Assembly (NCBI RefSeq): GCF_015999545.1
Contig: NZ_CP065546.1
Span: 2,884,001 to 2,948,000 of the forward strand
DNA from: Lysinibacillus sp. JNUCC-52
GTDB lineage: Bacteria > Bacillota > Bacilli > Bacillales_A > Planococcaceae
DNA: 64,000 bases
Direction of reading: 5' to 3'
The notes beneath the pieces were generated by a model. The model was not told the DNA's origin and searched no databases. It saw nothing but the letters and a program-made list of their open reading frames with translations. Made by a program: the position numbers and the translations under genes. Positions 1 to 8,596 of the stretch are shown here, one piece after another. Position 1 is the first letter of the stretch. Every line of letters starts with the position of its first letter.

Positions 1-1758
1 GGGATAGAGAAATTTAAAATTGGACAAGGTTTAATTGGCCAATGTGCACAGGAAAAACGAGTTTTCATAAACAGTGATATTTCTCAGGATTATCGTTTAA
101 TAGGCACAGGCTTAGGAGAAGCGCCACCGAAGAGCATTTTTGTCTTCCCGATTATATTCGAGGATGAAGTGATAGCTGTCGTAGAATTAGCGACAATGAC
201 TAGCTACACAGCGCTACAGAAAGAATTAGTAAATCAAGTAATTGAAACATTTGGTCTAACGGTTAATAGCATTTTAGGCCGCATGGAAATTGTACGTTTA
301 CTAAATGAATCGAGAGCTATGACAGAGGAGTTACAAGTTCAATCTGAAGAGCTACAAACGCAATCGGAAGAATTACAAATGCAAACAGAAGAACTAACAA
401 TGATTAATGAACAGCTAGAGGAAAGAACAAAAGATGCTGAAATTAAAACACAAGAGTTAGAAAAAGCTAAAAAAGAATTAGAAGATAGTTCTGAGCAACT
501 TGTATTACATTCTAATTATAAATCTCAATTTTTAGCTAATATGTCTCACGAATTACGAACACCATTGAATAGCATTTTAATATTATCTGAAATGTTATCT
601 GAGAATGGTAATAATAATTTAACAGAAGAAGAAATGGAATTTGCGAGAGTTATTCATTCATCTGGTGAGGATTTACTCGTATTAATTAATGATATTTTAG
701 ATATATCAAAAGTCGAGGCTGGGAAAATTGAAATTATTTTCGACGAAGTGAACATGAGTGAAATGCCGACACAAATAGAGCAAATCTTTGCTCCAGTAGC
801 AAAGAAAAAAAATCTAGATTTGCAAATATCGAAGGCAGCAAATGTTTCTGACATTTTCTATACAGATGAAAAGAGATTCCAGCAAGTTGTAAAAAATTTA
901 TTATCAAATGCATTAAAATTTACAGAACAAGGCTATGTGCATGTAGATATCAAGCAACTTGACCTTGAACAGTTATCAACGAATATGCAAGATGTAAGCT
1001 CGGAATGGCTTGAAATTACAGTAACTGACACAGGAATAGGTATTCCAAAGGACAAACATCAGTTAATCTTTGAATCATTCCAGCAAGCAGATGGTGCTAC
1101 TGTAAGAAAATATGGTGGAACAGGGCTAGGTTTATCCATTTGTAGAGAGTTTGCAAAATTACTAGGTGGTTGGGTTTCATTACAAAGTGAAGAAGGAAAG
1201 GGCAGTAGCTTCTCGCTTACTATTCCAAGTTTACCGAATGGCTTAAATAATACGCCGACGATTGATTCTGCTATTGTCGAAGTAGTGGCTACTCTAGAAG
1301 CTCCTGAAGTAGTAGAAGAGCTACAGGAGCAAGAGGGTGAAAACGATCTTGTCTCTACACAGGAAGTTGATGTGTTCCAAGGGAAAAATATATTAATTGT
1401 AGATGATGATTATCGAAATATTTATGCTTTGAAAGCAGCTCTTGAAAAGAGGGGCATGAATATTCTCGTTGCAAAAGATGGATTAGAATGTTTAGAGATT
1501 ATGGAAACGAATAATAAAATAGATCTTATTCTCATGGATATCATGATGCCAAATATGGATGGATATGAAACGATGTCTATCATTCGAACAAAAATGAAGC
1601 TTACAGATTTACCTATTGTCGCTTTGACGGCGAAAGCAATGAAAACGGATCGTGATAAATCTTTAGAGGCGGGAGCTTCTGATTATATTAGTAAGCCATT
1701 AAATTTAGATCAATTAGAATCGGTATTACGCGTATGGCTAGTTTCTAAAGGGAGTTAG
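1..1758 (+). CDS. Hybrid sensor histidine kinase (GAF-HisKA-HATPase-receiver), 5' truncated by window edge
   Basis: The reading frame is open from base 1, so the N-terminus lies outside the window; an internal GTG at 169 is not the real start. Visible residues 1-90 look like the end of a GAF domain. Residues about 105-175 form a coiled coil built on repeated QxEEL heptads. The H-box SHELRTP has its phospho-acceptor His near residue 183. The ATPase boxes are NLLSNALKF (about 299), DTGIGIP (about 343) and GGTGLGLS (about 372). A C-terminal receiver has VDDD and the phospho-acceptor Asp in LMDIMMP near 513, with the conserved Lys in SKPLN. No transmembrane segment is visible in this part, so a cytoplasmic sensor is likely. 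It is 6 nt upstream of a CheR gene and convergent with a receiver-PP2C gene, suggesting one stress or motility signalling module. The input signal is unknown. Confidence 0.93.
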   Translation, partial: GIEKFKIGQGLIGQCAQEKRVFINSDISQDYRLIGTGLGEAPPKSIFVFPIIFEDEVIAVVELATMTSYTALQKELVNQVIETFGLTVNSILGRMEIVRLLNESRAMTEELQVQSEELQTQSEELQMQTEELTMINEQLEERTKDAEIKTQELEKAKKELEDSSEQLVLHSNYKSQFLANMSHELRTPLNSILILSEMLSENGNNNLTEEEMEFARVIHSSGEDLLVLINDILDISKVEAGKIEIIFDEVNMSEMPTQIEQIFAPVAKKKNLDLQISKAANVSDIFYTDEKRFQQVVKNLLSNALKFTEQGYVHVDIKQLDLEQLSTNMQDVSSEWLEITVTDTGIGIPKDKHQLIFESFQQADGATVRKYGGTGLGLSICREFAKLLGGWVSLQSEEGKGSSFSLTIPSLPNGLNNTPTIDSAIVEVVATLEAPEVVEELQEQEGENDLVSTQEVDVFQGKNILIVDDDYRNIYALKAALEKRGMNILVAKDGLECLEIMETNNKIDLILMDIMMPNMDGYETMSIIRTKMKLTDLPIVALTAKAMKTDRDKSLEAGASDYISKPLNLDQLESVLRVWLVSKGS

Positions 1759-1764
1759 AACAGT

Positions 1765-2622
1765 ATGGATAATCAATTCCAAAATTTTGAGCTAAAGCAG
1801 CAAATGAATAAGCATGCGAATATGGAAATTGAGTTACTACTCGAAGCAGTCTATCGTTTATCAGGTTTTGACTTTCGACAATATAATCAATCTTCTATTT
1901 CTCGTAGAATATACAATCGAATGAGGGTTAGTAATATTCCAACGATTTCTCGTGTACTGGAAAAGGTTATACACGAAGAAGATTTTTTGGAGCAGCTATT
2001 AAATGATTTTTCAATTAACGTTACGGAAATGTTTCGAAACCCTAGCTTCTTTAAAGCTTTCCGTAAAGAAGTTGTTCCTTATTTAAAGCAGTACCCAGAA
2101 ATCCGAATATGGCATGCGGGATGTGCAACAGGTGAGGAAGTCTATTCAATGGCGATTTTACTTCAGGAAGAGGGACTAATAGATAGAGCGGTGATTTACG
2201 CAACAGATATGAATGAGCATGTGCTTGAGAAGGCAAAGAGGGGCGCATTCTCCATTAAGAAAATGCAAGCATATACAACAAATTATATGCTTGCAGGCGG
2301 GAGCCATGCTTTTTCAGAATACTATAAGACGGATTATCAATATGCCTATTTCCATCCTGAACTATTAAAAAACATTATTTTTGCACAACACAATTTAGTG
2401 ACGGATCAATCATTTAATGAATTCCATGTAATTATATGTCGCAATGTATTAATTTACTTTTCTCCTGTATTACAAAGCCAAGTACATCATTTGTTTTACG
2501 AGAGCCTAAGTCCAAATGGCTTTTTATGCTTAGGAGATAAGGAGACGCTTCGCTGTGAAGCCATTATTTCGAACTATAAAGAGACTGTAGCCATTGAGAA
2601 AATTTATCAAAAGTTAGATTAA
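1765..2622 (+). CDS. CheR-type protein-glutamate methyltransferase
   Basis: 285 residues. An N-terminal helical CheR domain (about 20-80) is followed by a SAM-dependent methyltransferase domain. Recognisable pieces are NVTEMFRNPSF (85-95), the SAM-binding loop GCATGEE (119-125) and CRNVLIYF near 225. The family methylates glutamates of chemoreceptors. This copy starts 6 nt after the hybrid kinase, so it is almost certainly co-transcribed with it. CheR domains in such kinase operons often serve non-chemotaxis signalling, so its substrate may be a local sensor and not a flagellar receptor; that part is inference. No tetratricopeptide extension is present. Confidence 0.9.
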   Translation: MDNQFQNFELKQQMNKHANMEIELLLEAVYRLSGFDFRQYNQSSISRRIYNRMRVSNIPTISRVLEKVIHEEDFLEQLLNDFSINVTEMFRNPSFFKAFRKEVVPYLKQYPEIRIWHAGCATGEEVYSMAILLQEEGLIDRAVIYATDMNEHVLEKAKRGAFSIKKMQAYTTNYMLAGGSHAFSEYYKTDYQYAYFHPELLKNIIFAQHNLVTDQSFNEFHVIICRNVLIYFSPVLQSQVHHLFYESLSPNGFLCLGDKETLRCEAIISNYKETVAIEKIYQKLD

Positions 2623-2633
2623 TAAGTGAAAAT

Positions 2634-2706
2634 AAAAAATCCGCTATACTTTCTACTTTGACATTGCTTTAATGCATGTCATTGGCAGAAGTGTATGCGG
2701 ATTTTT
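2634..2706. terminator. Palindromic bidirectional terminator, repeat family copy 1
   Basis: Outer arms AAAAATCCGC and GCGGATTTTT enclose a second inner stem (TGACAT/ATGTCA). It lies between the convergent CheR and receiver-PP2C genes and gives a T-run on both strands. Related structures with the same ends occur at 11179-11283 and 50315-50424. Confidence 0.85.
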
Positions 2707-2720
2707 GTATTTGTCGCTAT

Positions 2721-3866
2721 CTAATTTAACGCCTGTGCTTGAATCATTAATACACACATATCGTCTGGTTGGTTTGTTTGTTTTTCTTTCGGAAGCAGGT
2801 TATCAATAAGACATTGCGTATAATTCCATTTACTGGATGTTAGCGTTTGCAAATGTTTTTCAGACTCTATTTCGCAAGGACCCATCGCCTCTAAAACACC
2901 ATCAGTATATAAAACAATTTGTACATCTTTTTGATATTGGATAAATTGCTTTTCTACCTTAATTTCCTCAAAGAAACCGACAGCACAGCTTCCTTGATTT
3001 AAAGGAACTAATGTTTTTTCATCAACAAGAGCGTAGCCAGAAGGATGACCCGCATTTACGTATTCAATCATTTTTTGTTCAGTGTCAATCACTATGTAAA
3101 TAGCTGTGAAGTAATGAATATTTTCTTCCTTAGCATTCTGTAACAGTGTCATATAACGGTTTAGTTCCTTTATAACCAGCTCAGGCTCCACGAGCTGTTT
3201 AACAGCTTCTCGTAGGACGGATGAAATAAACATACAAACAAGTGCAGCTGATATACCGTGACCCATCATATCAAGCAAAATGATGGCGTAGCGGTGATCA
3301 TTAATTTTATACCAATAATACATATCGCCTGCTAAATTAGAGGATGGTAGATAGGAAACCTCTATTTGAATGTTATCTTCATGTAAAGGTGCACTTAACA
3401 AACTGCGTTGTACATGTGTAGCTAAATCTAATTCATATTTGATTTTTGCTTCTTGTTTTGTATGCCAATCTAATTCAGCCTTCAATCGTAGGGCAACGCG
3501 AATTCTTGCAAGAAGTTCCGTCTTATTGATGGGTTTTGTAATATAATCGACCCCTCCGATATCGAGTGCTTCAGCCAGCTTGGTTTTATCTTCTAATGCT
3601 GTAACGAAAATAATTTGAATGTCTTTTAATTTTTCATTTTGTTTAATTCGTTTACAAGCTTCAATACCATCCACTTCAGGCATCATAATATCTAAAAGTA
3701 TTAACTCTACTGAACTACCTGCTGGATTTTTAGCATCTAATTGAAGATAGTCAAAAAGTTCATAAGCTGATGAAAGAGAAACACAGTTTTCATAGCCTGC
3801 ATTCTTTAAAATTTTTTCAATTACGAATAGATTGACTTGATTGTCATCTACAAGAAGAATTGTCAT
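2721..3866 (-). CDS. Response regulator with PP2C/SpoIIE-type serine phosphatase output
   Basis: 381 residues. The N-terminal receiver (1-120) has DD at 7-8, phospho-acceptor Asp59 in LLDIMMPE and Lys111 in TKPIN. A helical linker (125-160) leads to an RsbU/SpoIIE-like PP2C domain with metal-binding Asp181 (LAGDMYYW), Asp199 in DMMGHG, and a late YTDGVLEA motif. A good ribosome site (AGGGGA) lies 8 nt before the ATG. Such proteins dephosphorylate anti-sigma-factor antagonists when phosphorylated. No anti-sigma or antagonist gene is adjacent, so the target is unknown. It is convergent with the hybrid kinase/CheR pair, whose kinase is a plausible phosphodonor. Confidence 0.9.
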   Translation of the reverse strand: MTILLVDDNQVNLFVIEKILKNAGYENCVSLSSAYELFDYLQLDAKNPAGSSVELILLDIMMPEVDGIEACKRIKQNEKLKDIQIIFVTALEDKTKLAEALDIGGVDYITKPINKTELLARIRVALRLKAELDWHTKQEAKIKYELDLATHVQRSLLSAPLHEDNIQIEVSYLPSSNLAGDMYYWYKINDHRYAIILLDMMGHGISAALVCMFISSVLREAVKQLVEPELVIKELNRYMTLLQNAKEENIHYFTAIYIVIDTEQKMIEYVNAGHPSGYALVDEKTLVPLNQGSCAVGFFEEIKVEKQFIQYQKDVQIVLYTDGVLEAMGPCEIESEKHLQTLTSSKWNYTQCLIDNLLPKEKQTNQPDDMCVLMIQAQALN

Positions 3867-4121
3867 AGTTTATTTCCCCTTATTCTGCTTGAACGTTGAT
3901 GAAGTGCAGATTATAAATTGTATTAAAAATACTCTTAATATCATTATTATACAAAACATTAGATAATAACGGTATTTTAATGAAATTAAGGTATATATTA
4001 CTAGGTATTAAGTTTGCGTTATTATGTTATAGAGGGGACTATGTTTTTCATAGGTGAAAGTCGTCAATGGAAGAGAAATAATAACAACTAAACTTATACC
4101 CTATTTCATCGATTCTCTAAC

Positions 4122-5159
4122 CTATTTTTTAAAAAAAGTTTCATTTTTATTTGATTTAGCCCTCTTAAAACCACTATAAATATCAAAAGCACTTGCTAGA
4201 ATGGTAATAACAATACAAACGAACAGTATACGGTCTAATGTTACCATAATCTTTGTAGATGTGGTTTCCATAATAGCTGCCATATATGGTATAGCTGCAC
4301 TATGAATAAGGTCAGGCTGGTTTGCCATGACTATAAAAACAATGGTGCCGAAACATTGAAGAAGTGCACTTGTGACGGCAATTGGCATGGTCCATTGCCG
4401 AATCTTCCATCTATATAGAGTTAAGGCAAAACTTAATACAATCCAACATAAAATAATGGGTTTAAAGGACAAAAGGGTATCTTGATTAAAAATGGGCATG
4501 ACAAATTTTAAGCCAATTCTGTCATCAGATGAGTAAATTCCGATAAGACGAGAAGCGTTAAAATATATGAAAGAAAAAAAGGCTATACCTAAAAAGCTAA
4601 ATATAATATCACTTAGGGGTATGTTATTGCTTTTGGAGCTTACGATAACTTTGTTTAAATCTTCAGGTGTCCATTCTTTGCTCCCTGTAATAAATGGAAT
4701 TTGAATATTAGTGGCACTATAGCGCTCGGCTATAATAAATGTAATCGTAACCCAAAAAAGTACGTGTAACACTACGCCAATAACGCTGACAATTGTTGTA
4801 GTAAATGCTTTGATAATTGTAGTCAAAAATATTCCTTGTTCTGGAAATGAAAAAACACTACTTACAAGGTGAACAATTAATGTAATAAGGATTGCCCAGG
4901 GAATAATCAATTTCATTGTCTGAATGTAAGTATTGTATAATTCAGGGCCAATTAAATATTTTGGGCCATGTTGATAGTTCACAGCAAGTTTTGCAGGGTC
5001 TCCAAGCTTCATTAGCACTTCTTTAACTTCTAATTCTGAATAATGATCTGGTAACATATCCTCAATTGTCGATTTTAGCTCAAGCTCAATCGCATTTCGC
5101 TTATTTTTCGCAATCCTTCTCGTCACTTCATAAATATAGGCATCAATCAGATTCAGCAT
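4122..5159 (-). CDS. HAAS-domain multi-pass membrane protein
   Basis: 345 residues from the ATG chosen here. An in-frame TTG at 5174 lies upstream of the AGGAGG site, so it cannot be the start; the ATG at 5159 is 6 nt after that site. Residues 1-80 match the HAAS pattern (EVTRRI, ELKSTIEDML, LGDPAKLAVNY), followed by the usual LIGPELYNTY and several hydrophobic spans (about 85-110, 120-145, 180-205, 225-245, 260-280, 300-325). In related genomes HAAS proteins are usually paired with a PadR-type repressor; no PadR gene is present within 500 bp here. Function is unknown; membrane signalling or transport modulation is possible. Confidence 0.75.
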   Translation of the reverse strand: MLNLIDAYIYEVTRRIAKNKRNAIELELKSTIEDMLPDHYSELEVKEVLMKLGDPAKLAVNYQHGPKYLIGPELYNTYIQTMKLIIPWAILITLIVHLVSSVFSFPEQGIFLTTIIKAFTTTIVSVIGVVLHVLFWVTITFIIAERYSATNIQIPFITGSKEWTPEDLNKVIVSSKSNNIPLSDIIFSFLGIAFFSFIYFNASRLIGIYSSDDRIGLKFVMPIFNQDTLLSFKPIILCWIVLSFALTLYRWKIRQWTMPIAVTSALLQCFGTIVFIVMANQPDLIHSAAIPYMAAIMETTSTKIMVTLDRILFVCIVITILASAFDIYSGFKRAKSNKNETFFKK

Positions 5160-5731
5160 TTTCATCCTCCTCAAGTAATGTATATAGCTCTTACAACATC
5201 GTTAGAAGTTAAATAAAGACAGAGCTATACATACTGTTACATAATCTTTTGGGGCAAACTTCGATACTGTGCTTGTTTTACAGCGTAATGTATAGAGAGT
5301 GATAATTTGTCGTTAAAGAATGCATGCAGCTTGAGAGGCAAGCGCATTATTTATGGTACTTTCCTTTTATCATACAGTATTAAAAGTCCTGTGGTAATAT
5401 ATGTTATTAATAGATGCGTAAAATAATGTAAAAGCAAAGGGACTAAACCAAAATTATTTTGGAAAACAGGAGGGGGTAAATGCGAATGGTAACGAAATTA
5501 CTTCAGGAAGATGACATTTTAAAGGATGTAAATATGTGATGGGCACCTATCCAGGGCGAGAGAAAGCGTCCCAGAACGATTAATATCAGCAATGAGCTGC
5601 TATTGACTACTATGGTCTACGGGATCATTAGGTGGTGTAGGCAAGTTGCCGTTGACTTATTACATAGCCGTTGCACAACCGTATTTTGTCGCTGATAATT
5701 GACAGCCTTTTAATAATAGGAGAGGAACTTT
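5160..5731. other. 572-bp gene-poor gap with a short peptide ORF and a degenerate dispersed repeat
   Basis: No full gene was found. It holds a 19-codon ORF with a strong ribosome site (5479-5538). Immediately downstream is a stretch (about 5545-5600) resembling the 3' part of the Bacillaceae palindromic repeat seen at 20866 and 41380 (GAGAAAGCGTCC followed by ATCAGC). The flanking genes are both on the minus strand. Confidence 0.5.
5479..5538 (+). pseudogene. 19-residue ORF, possible truncated gene start
   Basis: The ORF reads MRMVTKLLQEDDILKDVNM and then stops. An excellent ribosome site (AGGAGG, 6 nt spacing) precedes the ATG, which is unusual for a chance ORF. The degenerate repeat begins just after the stop, so this could be the surviving 5' end of a gene disrupted by a repeat insertion, or a genuine small peptide. 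I do not recognise the sequence. Confidence 0.3.
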
Positions 5732-6181
5732 CTACTCCTTTTTAAAAAGAATCGATGATCGAACAGGTCTTTCTAATGGAGTAATATTGATAATGAAATA
5801 GCTAATAATTAAAATTAAAATAATAAGCGAATAGATTAAAGTATTAATAGGATGATCATGCTCCACAATAATCAATCGAATCATGGCAGTTATGCCAATA
5901 TAAATAAAGTATCTTAAAGGGAAATGATAGTCCTCTTTAAAGTACTTAATAATCATCGTAATAAATTCAAAATACAAGAAGAAAATTAAAATATTTGCGA
6001 GGAAAAGTTTATAATCACCAGTACCATCTGCTAATAAGATGTGTAGAAATTCAATTAGTTCTTTCATAAGCAGGAAGGCTAATATAAGAGCTAATAATAC
6101 AAGGCATACGTTAAGAAATAATTGTAAAGTTTTTGGCACAGCTTTCACAAGTTGCATATACGTATAATGCTTTTGGTTCAT
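5732..6181 (-). CDS. psiE: PsiE family phosphate-starvation-inducible membrane protein
   Basis: 149 residues with four predicted membrane spans (about 20-42, 55-80, 92-110, 113-135). The overall pattern matches the PsiE family, including the RYFIYIGITAMIRLIIVEHDHP stretch between spans three and four (written as one family signature, about residues 89-110). The family is linked to phosphate starvation in Escherichia coli, but its biochemical role is unknown. It is monocistronic on the minus strand. No Pho box could be assigned with confidence in its upstream region. Confidence 0.85.
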   Translation of the reverse strand: MNQKHYTYMQLVKAVPKTLQLFLNVCLVLLALILAFLLMKELIEFLHILLADGTGDYKLFLANILIFFLYFEFITMIIKYFKEDYHFPLRYFIYIGITAMIRLIIVEHDHPINTLIYSLIILILIISYFIINITPLERPVRSSILFKKE

Positions 6182-6444
6182 GCTATTCCTCCATTTTCTT
6201 ATTTAAAAATAATATTTATTTTATAGAATATGAAAAAAACATTATAAAGAGAATGGTGACTGTCAGAATAATTGTTACTATTTCGTGTATTTTGTTCATA
6301 CTATAAAATATAACATGACAACGTAAACATGGAATGTGTAAACTGTAAATTACTGTATAGTATTGTAAAAGAAAGTTTTTAAAAAAATTAGGCGGTATGC
6401 TAAAATAGATGTGCATGAATATAAAATAAAAGGGGTTTTTTTAA

Positions 6445-6669
6445 ATGGCAAATGCAGCAAAAAATGATGCGAAAATTACACCAGAGCGTTTAGAAGAAGC
6501 GTTAGATGTTCGTGACCGTCTTATTATTGAATTATTAGTAAAAGTACTTGACGAGAAATTAGTCATTGAGCGTCCTGTATTACGTGAGCGCTTAGGTAAC
6601 CTTGTTGACCTTTCTAAGTATGATGCAGAGTTAAAAGAAACTTTGCATGCAGTAATCAACAAGCTGTAA
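6445..6669 (+). CDS. Small conserved-looking hypothetical protein
   Basis: 74 residues, mostly helical and highly charged, with no signal peptide or membrane segment. An AAAGGGG ribosome site lies about 8 nt before the ATG, a TAAAAT -10-like box lies at about 6402, and a strong terminator follows at once, so this is a self-contained small transcription unit. Codon use matches its neighbours. I do not recognise a family. The overlapping minus-strand ORF is a shadow. Confidence 0.7.
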   Translation: MANAAKNDAKITPERLEEALDVRDRLIIELLVKVLDEKLVIERPVLRERLGNLVDLSKYDAELKETLHAVINKL

Positions 6670-6680
6670 AAATTATTTCT

Positions 6681-6729
6681 GACTGTAGACAAATTCAAAG
6701 CAATTTGAGTTTGCCTATAGTCTTTTTTT
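6681..6729 (+). terminator. Rho-independent terminator of the small ORF
   Basis: The arm GACTGTAGACAAATTCAAA pairs with TTTGAGTTTGCCTATAGTC around a short loop, followed by a run of seven T. Confidence 0.85.
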
Positions 6730-6754
6730 ATCCTAATGGTGAACCACCGTTCCT

Positions 6755-6802
6755 CTATAAAAAAAACAAAATACCTCGAAAGTAGAGCTTCCGAGATATT
6801 TT
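6755..6802 (-). terminator. Terminator of guaC
   Basis: The stem is TACCTCGAAAG/CTTCCGAGATA. On the minus strand it is followed by a long T-rich tract. It lies just downstream of the guaC stop codon. Confidence 0.8.
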
Positions 6803-6843
6803 GTCTATTTAAGTGTTTTTGCAAAACAGATGTTTAAAAAATC

Positions 6844-7827
6844 TTAATATACTTTATCGCCGTTAAAAATTGAATTCTTGACGATGACATAATCTACATT
6901 TCGAATAGCTTCTAGCTTAGTACCACCTGCATAAGAAATAGAAGATTGAAGGTCTTGTTGCATTTCAGTTAACGTATCTTGTAGGCTACCTTTATGTTCT
7001 ACAAACATTTTTTTACCTTCAACATTTTTCTTCTCACCTTTTTGGAATTCAGAAGCAGAGCCAAAGTATTCTTTTACTAATTTACCATCGATTTCGATTG
7101 TTTCACCTGGTGATTCTTCGTGACCTGCAAATAAAGAGCCAATCATAACCATTGAAGCACCGAAACGAACAGATTTAGCAATATCACCATTTGTGCGGAT
7201 ACCACCGTCAGCAATAATCGGTTTAGTTGCCGCTTTTGCACACCAGCGTAATGCTGCTAGCTGCCAGCCACCAGTACCGAAGCCTGTTTTGATTTTTGTA
7301 ATACAAACTTTACCTGGTCCAATACCGACTTTAGTAGCGTCAGCACCAGCGTTTTCAAGTTCACGCACAGCTTCAGGTGTACCAACATTACCAGCAATAA
7401 CAAAGCTGTTTGGTAAATGTTTTTTAATATGCTGAATCATACGAATGACAGCGTTTGAATGACCATGTGCAATATCAATTGTAATAAATTCAGGAACTAA
7501 ACCAGCAGTTGCTAACTCTTCTACAAATGCATATTCCTCTTCTTTTACACCAACACTGATCGAAGCGATTAAACCACGATTTTGCATATCCTTAATGAAT
7601 TGAATACGTGTTTCTGGATTAAAGCGGTGCATGATATAGAAGTAACCGTTTTCAGCTAGTTTAGCTGCAATATTTTCATCAATAATAGTCTGCATATTTG
7701 CAGGAACTACAGGTAATTTAAATTTATGTCCACCTAAAGTAACAGATGTATCACATTGTGATCTACTTTCTACAATACATTTTGCGGGAATTAGTTGAAT
7801 ATCCTCATAGTCAAATACGTTATCCAT
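6844..7827 (-). CDS. guaC: GMP reductase
   Basis: 327 residues. It catalyses NADPH-dependent deamination of GMP to IMP in purine salvage. It is an IMPDH/GMPR-fold TIM barrel with the catalytic-Cys loop [22 protein letters not shown] for phosphate binding, and no CBS insert, which fits GMP reductase and not IMP dehydrogenase (about 480 residues). The ATG at 7827 (MDNVFDYED) is preferred because the AGGAG site lies 8 nt upstream; the GTG at 7836 overlaps that site. The gene is monocistronic. I looked for a purine riboswitch upstream and saw none. Confidence 0.93.
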   Translation of the reverse strand: MDNVFDYEDIQLIPAKCIVESRSQCDTSVTLGGHKFKLPVVPANMQTIIDENIAAKLAENGYFYIMHRFNPETRIQFIKDMQNRGLIASISVGVKEEEYAFVEELATAGLVPEFITIDIAHGHSNAVIRMIQHIKKHLPNSFVIAGNVGTPEAVRELENAGADATKVGIGPGKVCITKIKTGFGTGGWQLAALRWCAKAATKPIIADGGIRTNGDIAKSVRFGASMVMIGSLFAGHEESPGETIEIDGKLVKEYFGSASEFQKGEKKNVEGKKMFVEHKGSLQDTLTEMQQDLQSSISYAGGTKLEAIRNVDYVIVKNSIFNGDKVY

Positions 7828-8118
7828 TATATACACTCCTAAAATACGAATATTTTTAAATGTTTAATTTAAATTGTTCGCCATTTGGTAATTTACATGA
7901 TTTTTAAGTAAAAGTCAAAGATTTTATCAAAATAAATAAAAAATATGTAGGAGGAGACAAGAAAGTGTCAAAAACATAGAAAATCGCAAACATTTTAATA
8001 AGTATAATATGTAATTGAAAAAGTAAAACTATACAGGATTTCACATGATAGGACTAGCTTATCGTTCGTAATCTAAGTACAATAGAATTGTTTCAGAAAA
8101 TTCAAAGGAGTGGTGGAA

Positions 8119-8544
8119 TTGGCGGTAGAGGTGTATTTAATTTTTAATGGCAATTGTCGTGAGGCTGTATCATTTTATGAAAATGTGTTTAATACGGACA
8201 AGGCTGAAATTATGACATTTGGCGATTCACCAAGTGATCCAAGTTATCCATTACCAGAAGAAGCAAAAAATCTCGTTATGCATACGCGATTATCCATTTT
8301 AGGAAGCACGGTAATGTTTTCTGATACATTCCCAGGTTCACCATTTACAATAGGCAACAACGTCACATTAGCTGTTGTGTCTGATGATGAAGCTCAATTA
8401 CGACAAGCATTTGAGGGCCTTAAAGAAGGTGGCAAAGTAACGATGGAACTACAAGAAACATTTTGGAGTAAATGTTATGGGTCTCTAACTGATAAATATG
8501 GAATTGAATGGCAGATTAGCCATGAAGAAAAAGCTAAATCATGA
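8119..8544 (+). CDS. PhnB/YjdN-like VOC-fold protein
   Basis: 141 residues. It has the vicinal-oxygen-chelate fold typical of PhnB-like (3-demethylubiquinone methyltransferase-like) proteins: VYLIFNGNCREAVSFYENVF at the start, a central strand with HTRLSI and a C-terminal DKYGIEWQIS. The TTG at 8119 is chosen because AAAGGAG lies 8 nt upstream; the GTG codons at 8110 and 8113 overlap the ribosome site. The substrate is unknown for this group. Confidence 0.8.
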   Translation: MAVEVYLIFNGNCREAVSFYENVFNTDKAEIMTFGDSPSDPSYPLPEEAKNLVMHTRLSILGSTVMFSDTFPGSPFTIGNNVTLAVVSDDEAQLRQAFEGLKEGGKVTMELQETFWSKCYGSLTDKYGIEWQISHEEKAKS

Positions 8545-8547
8545 TAT

Positions 8548-8596
8548 AAAAAGCACGATGAACAGAGGGTAACCTTTGATCATCGTGCTATTTTTT
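8548..8596. terminator. Bidirectional terminator between VOC gene and chemoreceptor
   Basis: The arms GCACGATGA and TCATCGTGC are flanked by A5 and T6. It serves the VOC gene on plus and the chemoreceptor on minus; the chemoreceptor stop codon lies in its T-run. Confidence 0.88.

Noticed and set aside
6441-6824. 127-residue ORF on minus across the small gene and terminators
   Set aside because: It runs through two terminator hairpins and the plus-strand gene has proper signals.
7828-8118. Purine riboswitch before guaC
   Set aside because: No aptamer core or terminator/antiterminator pair could be found on the minus strand.
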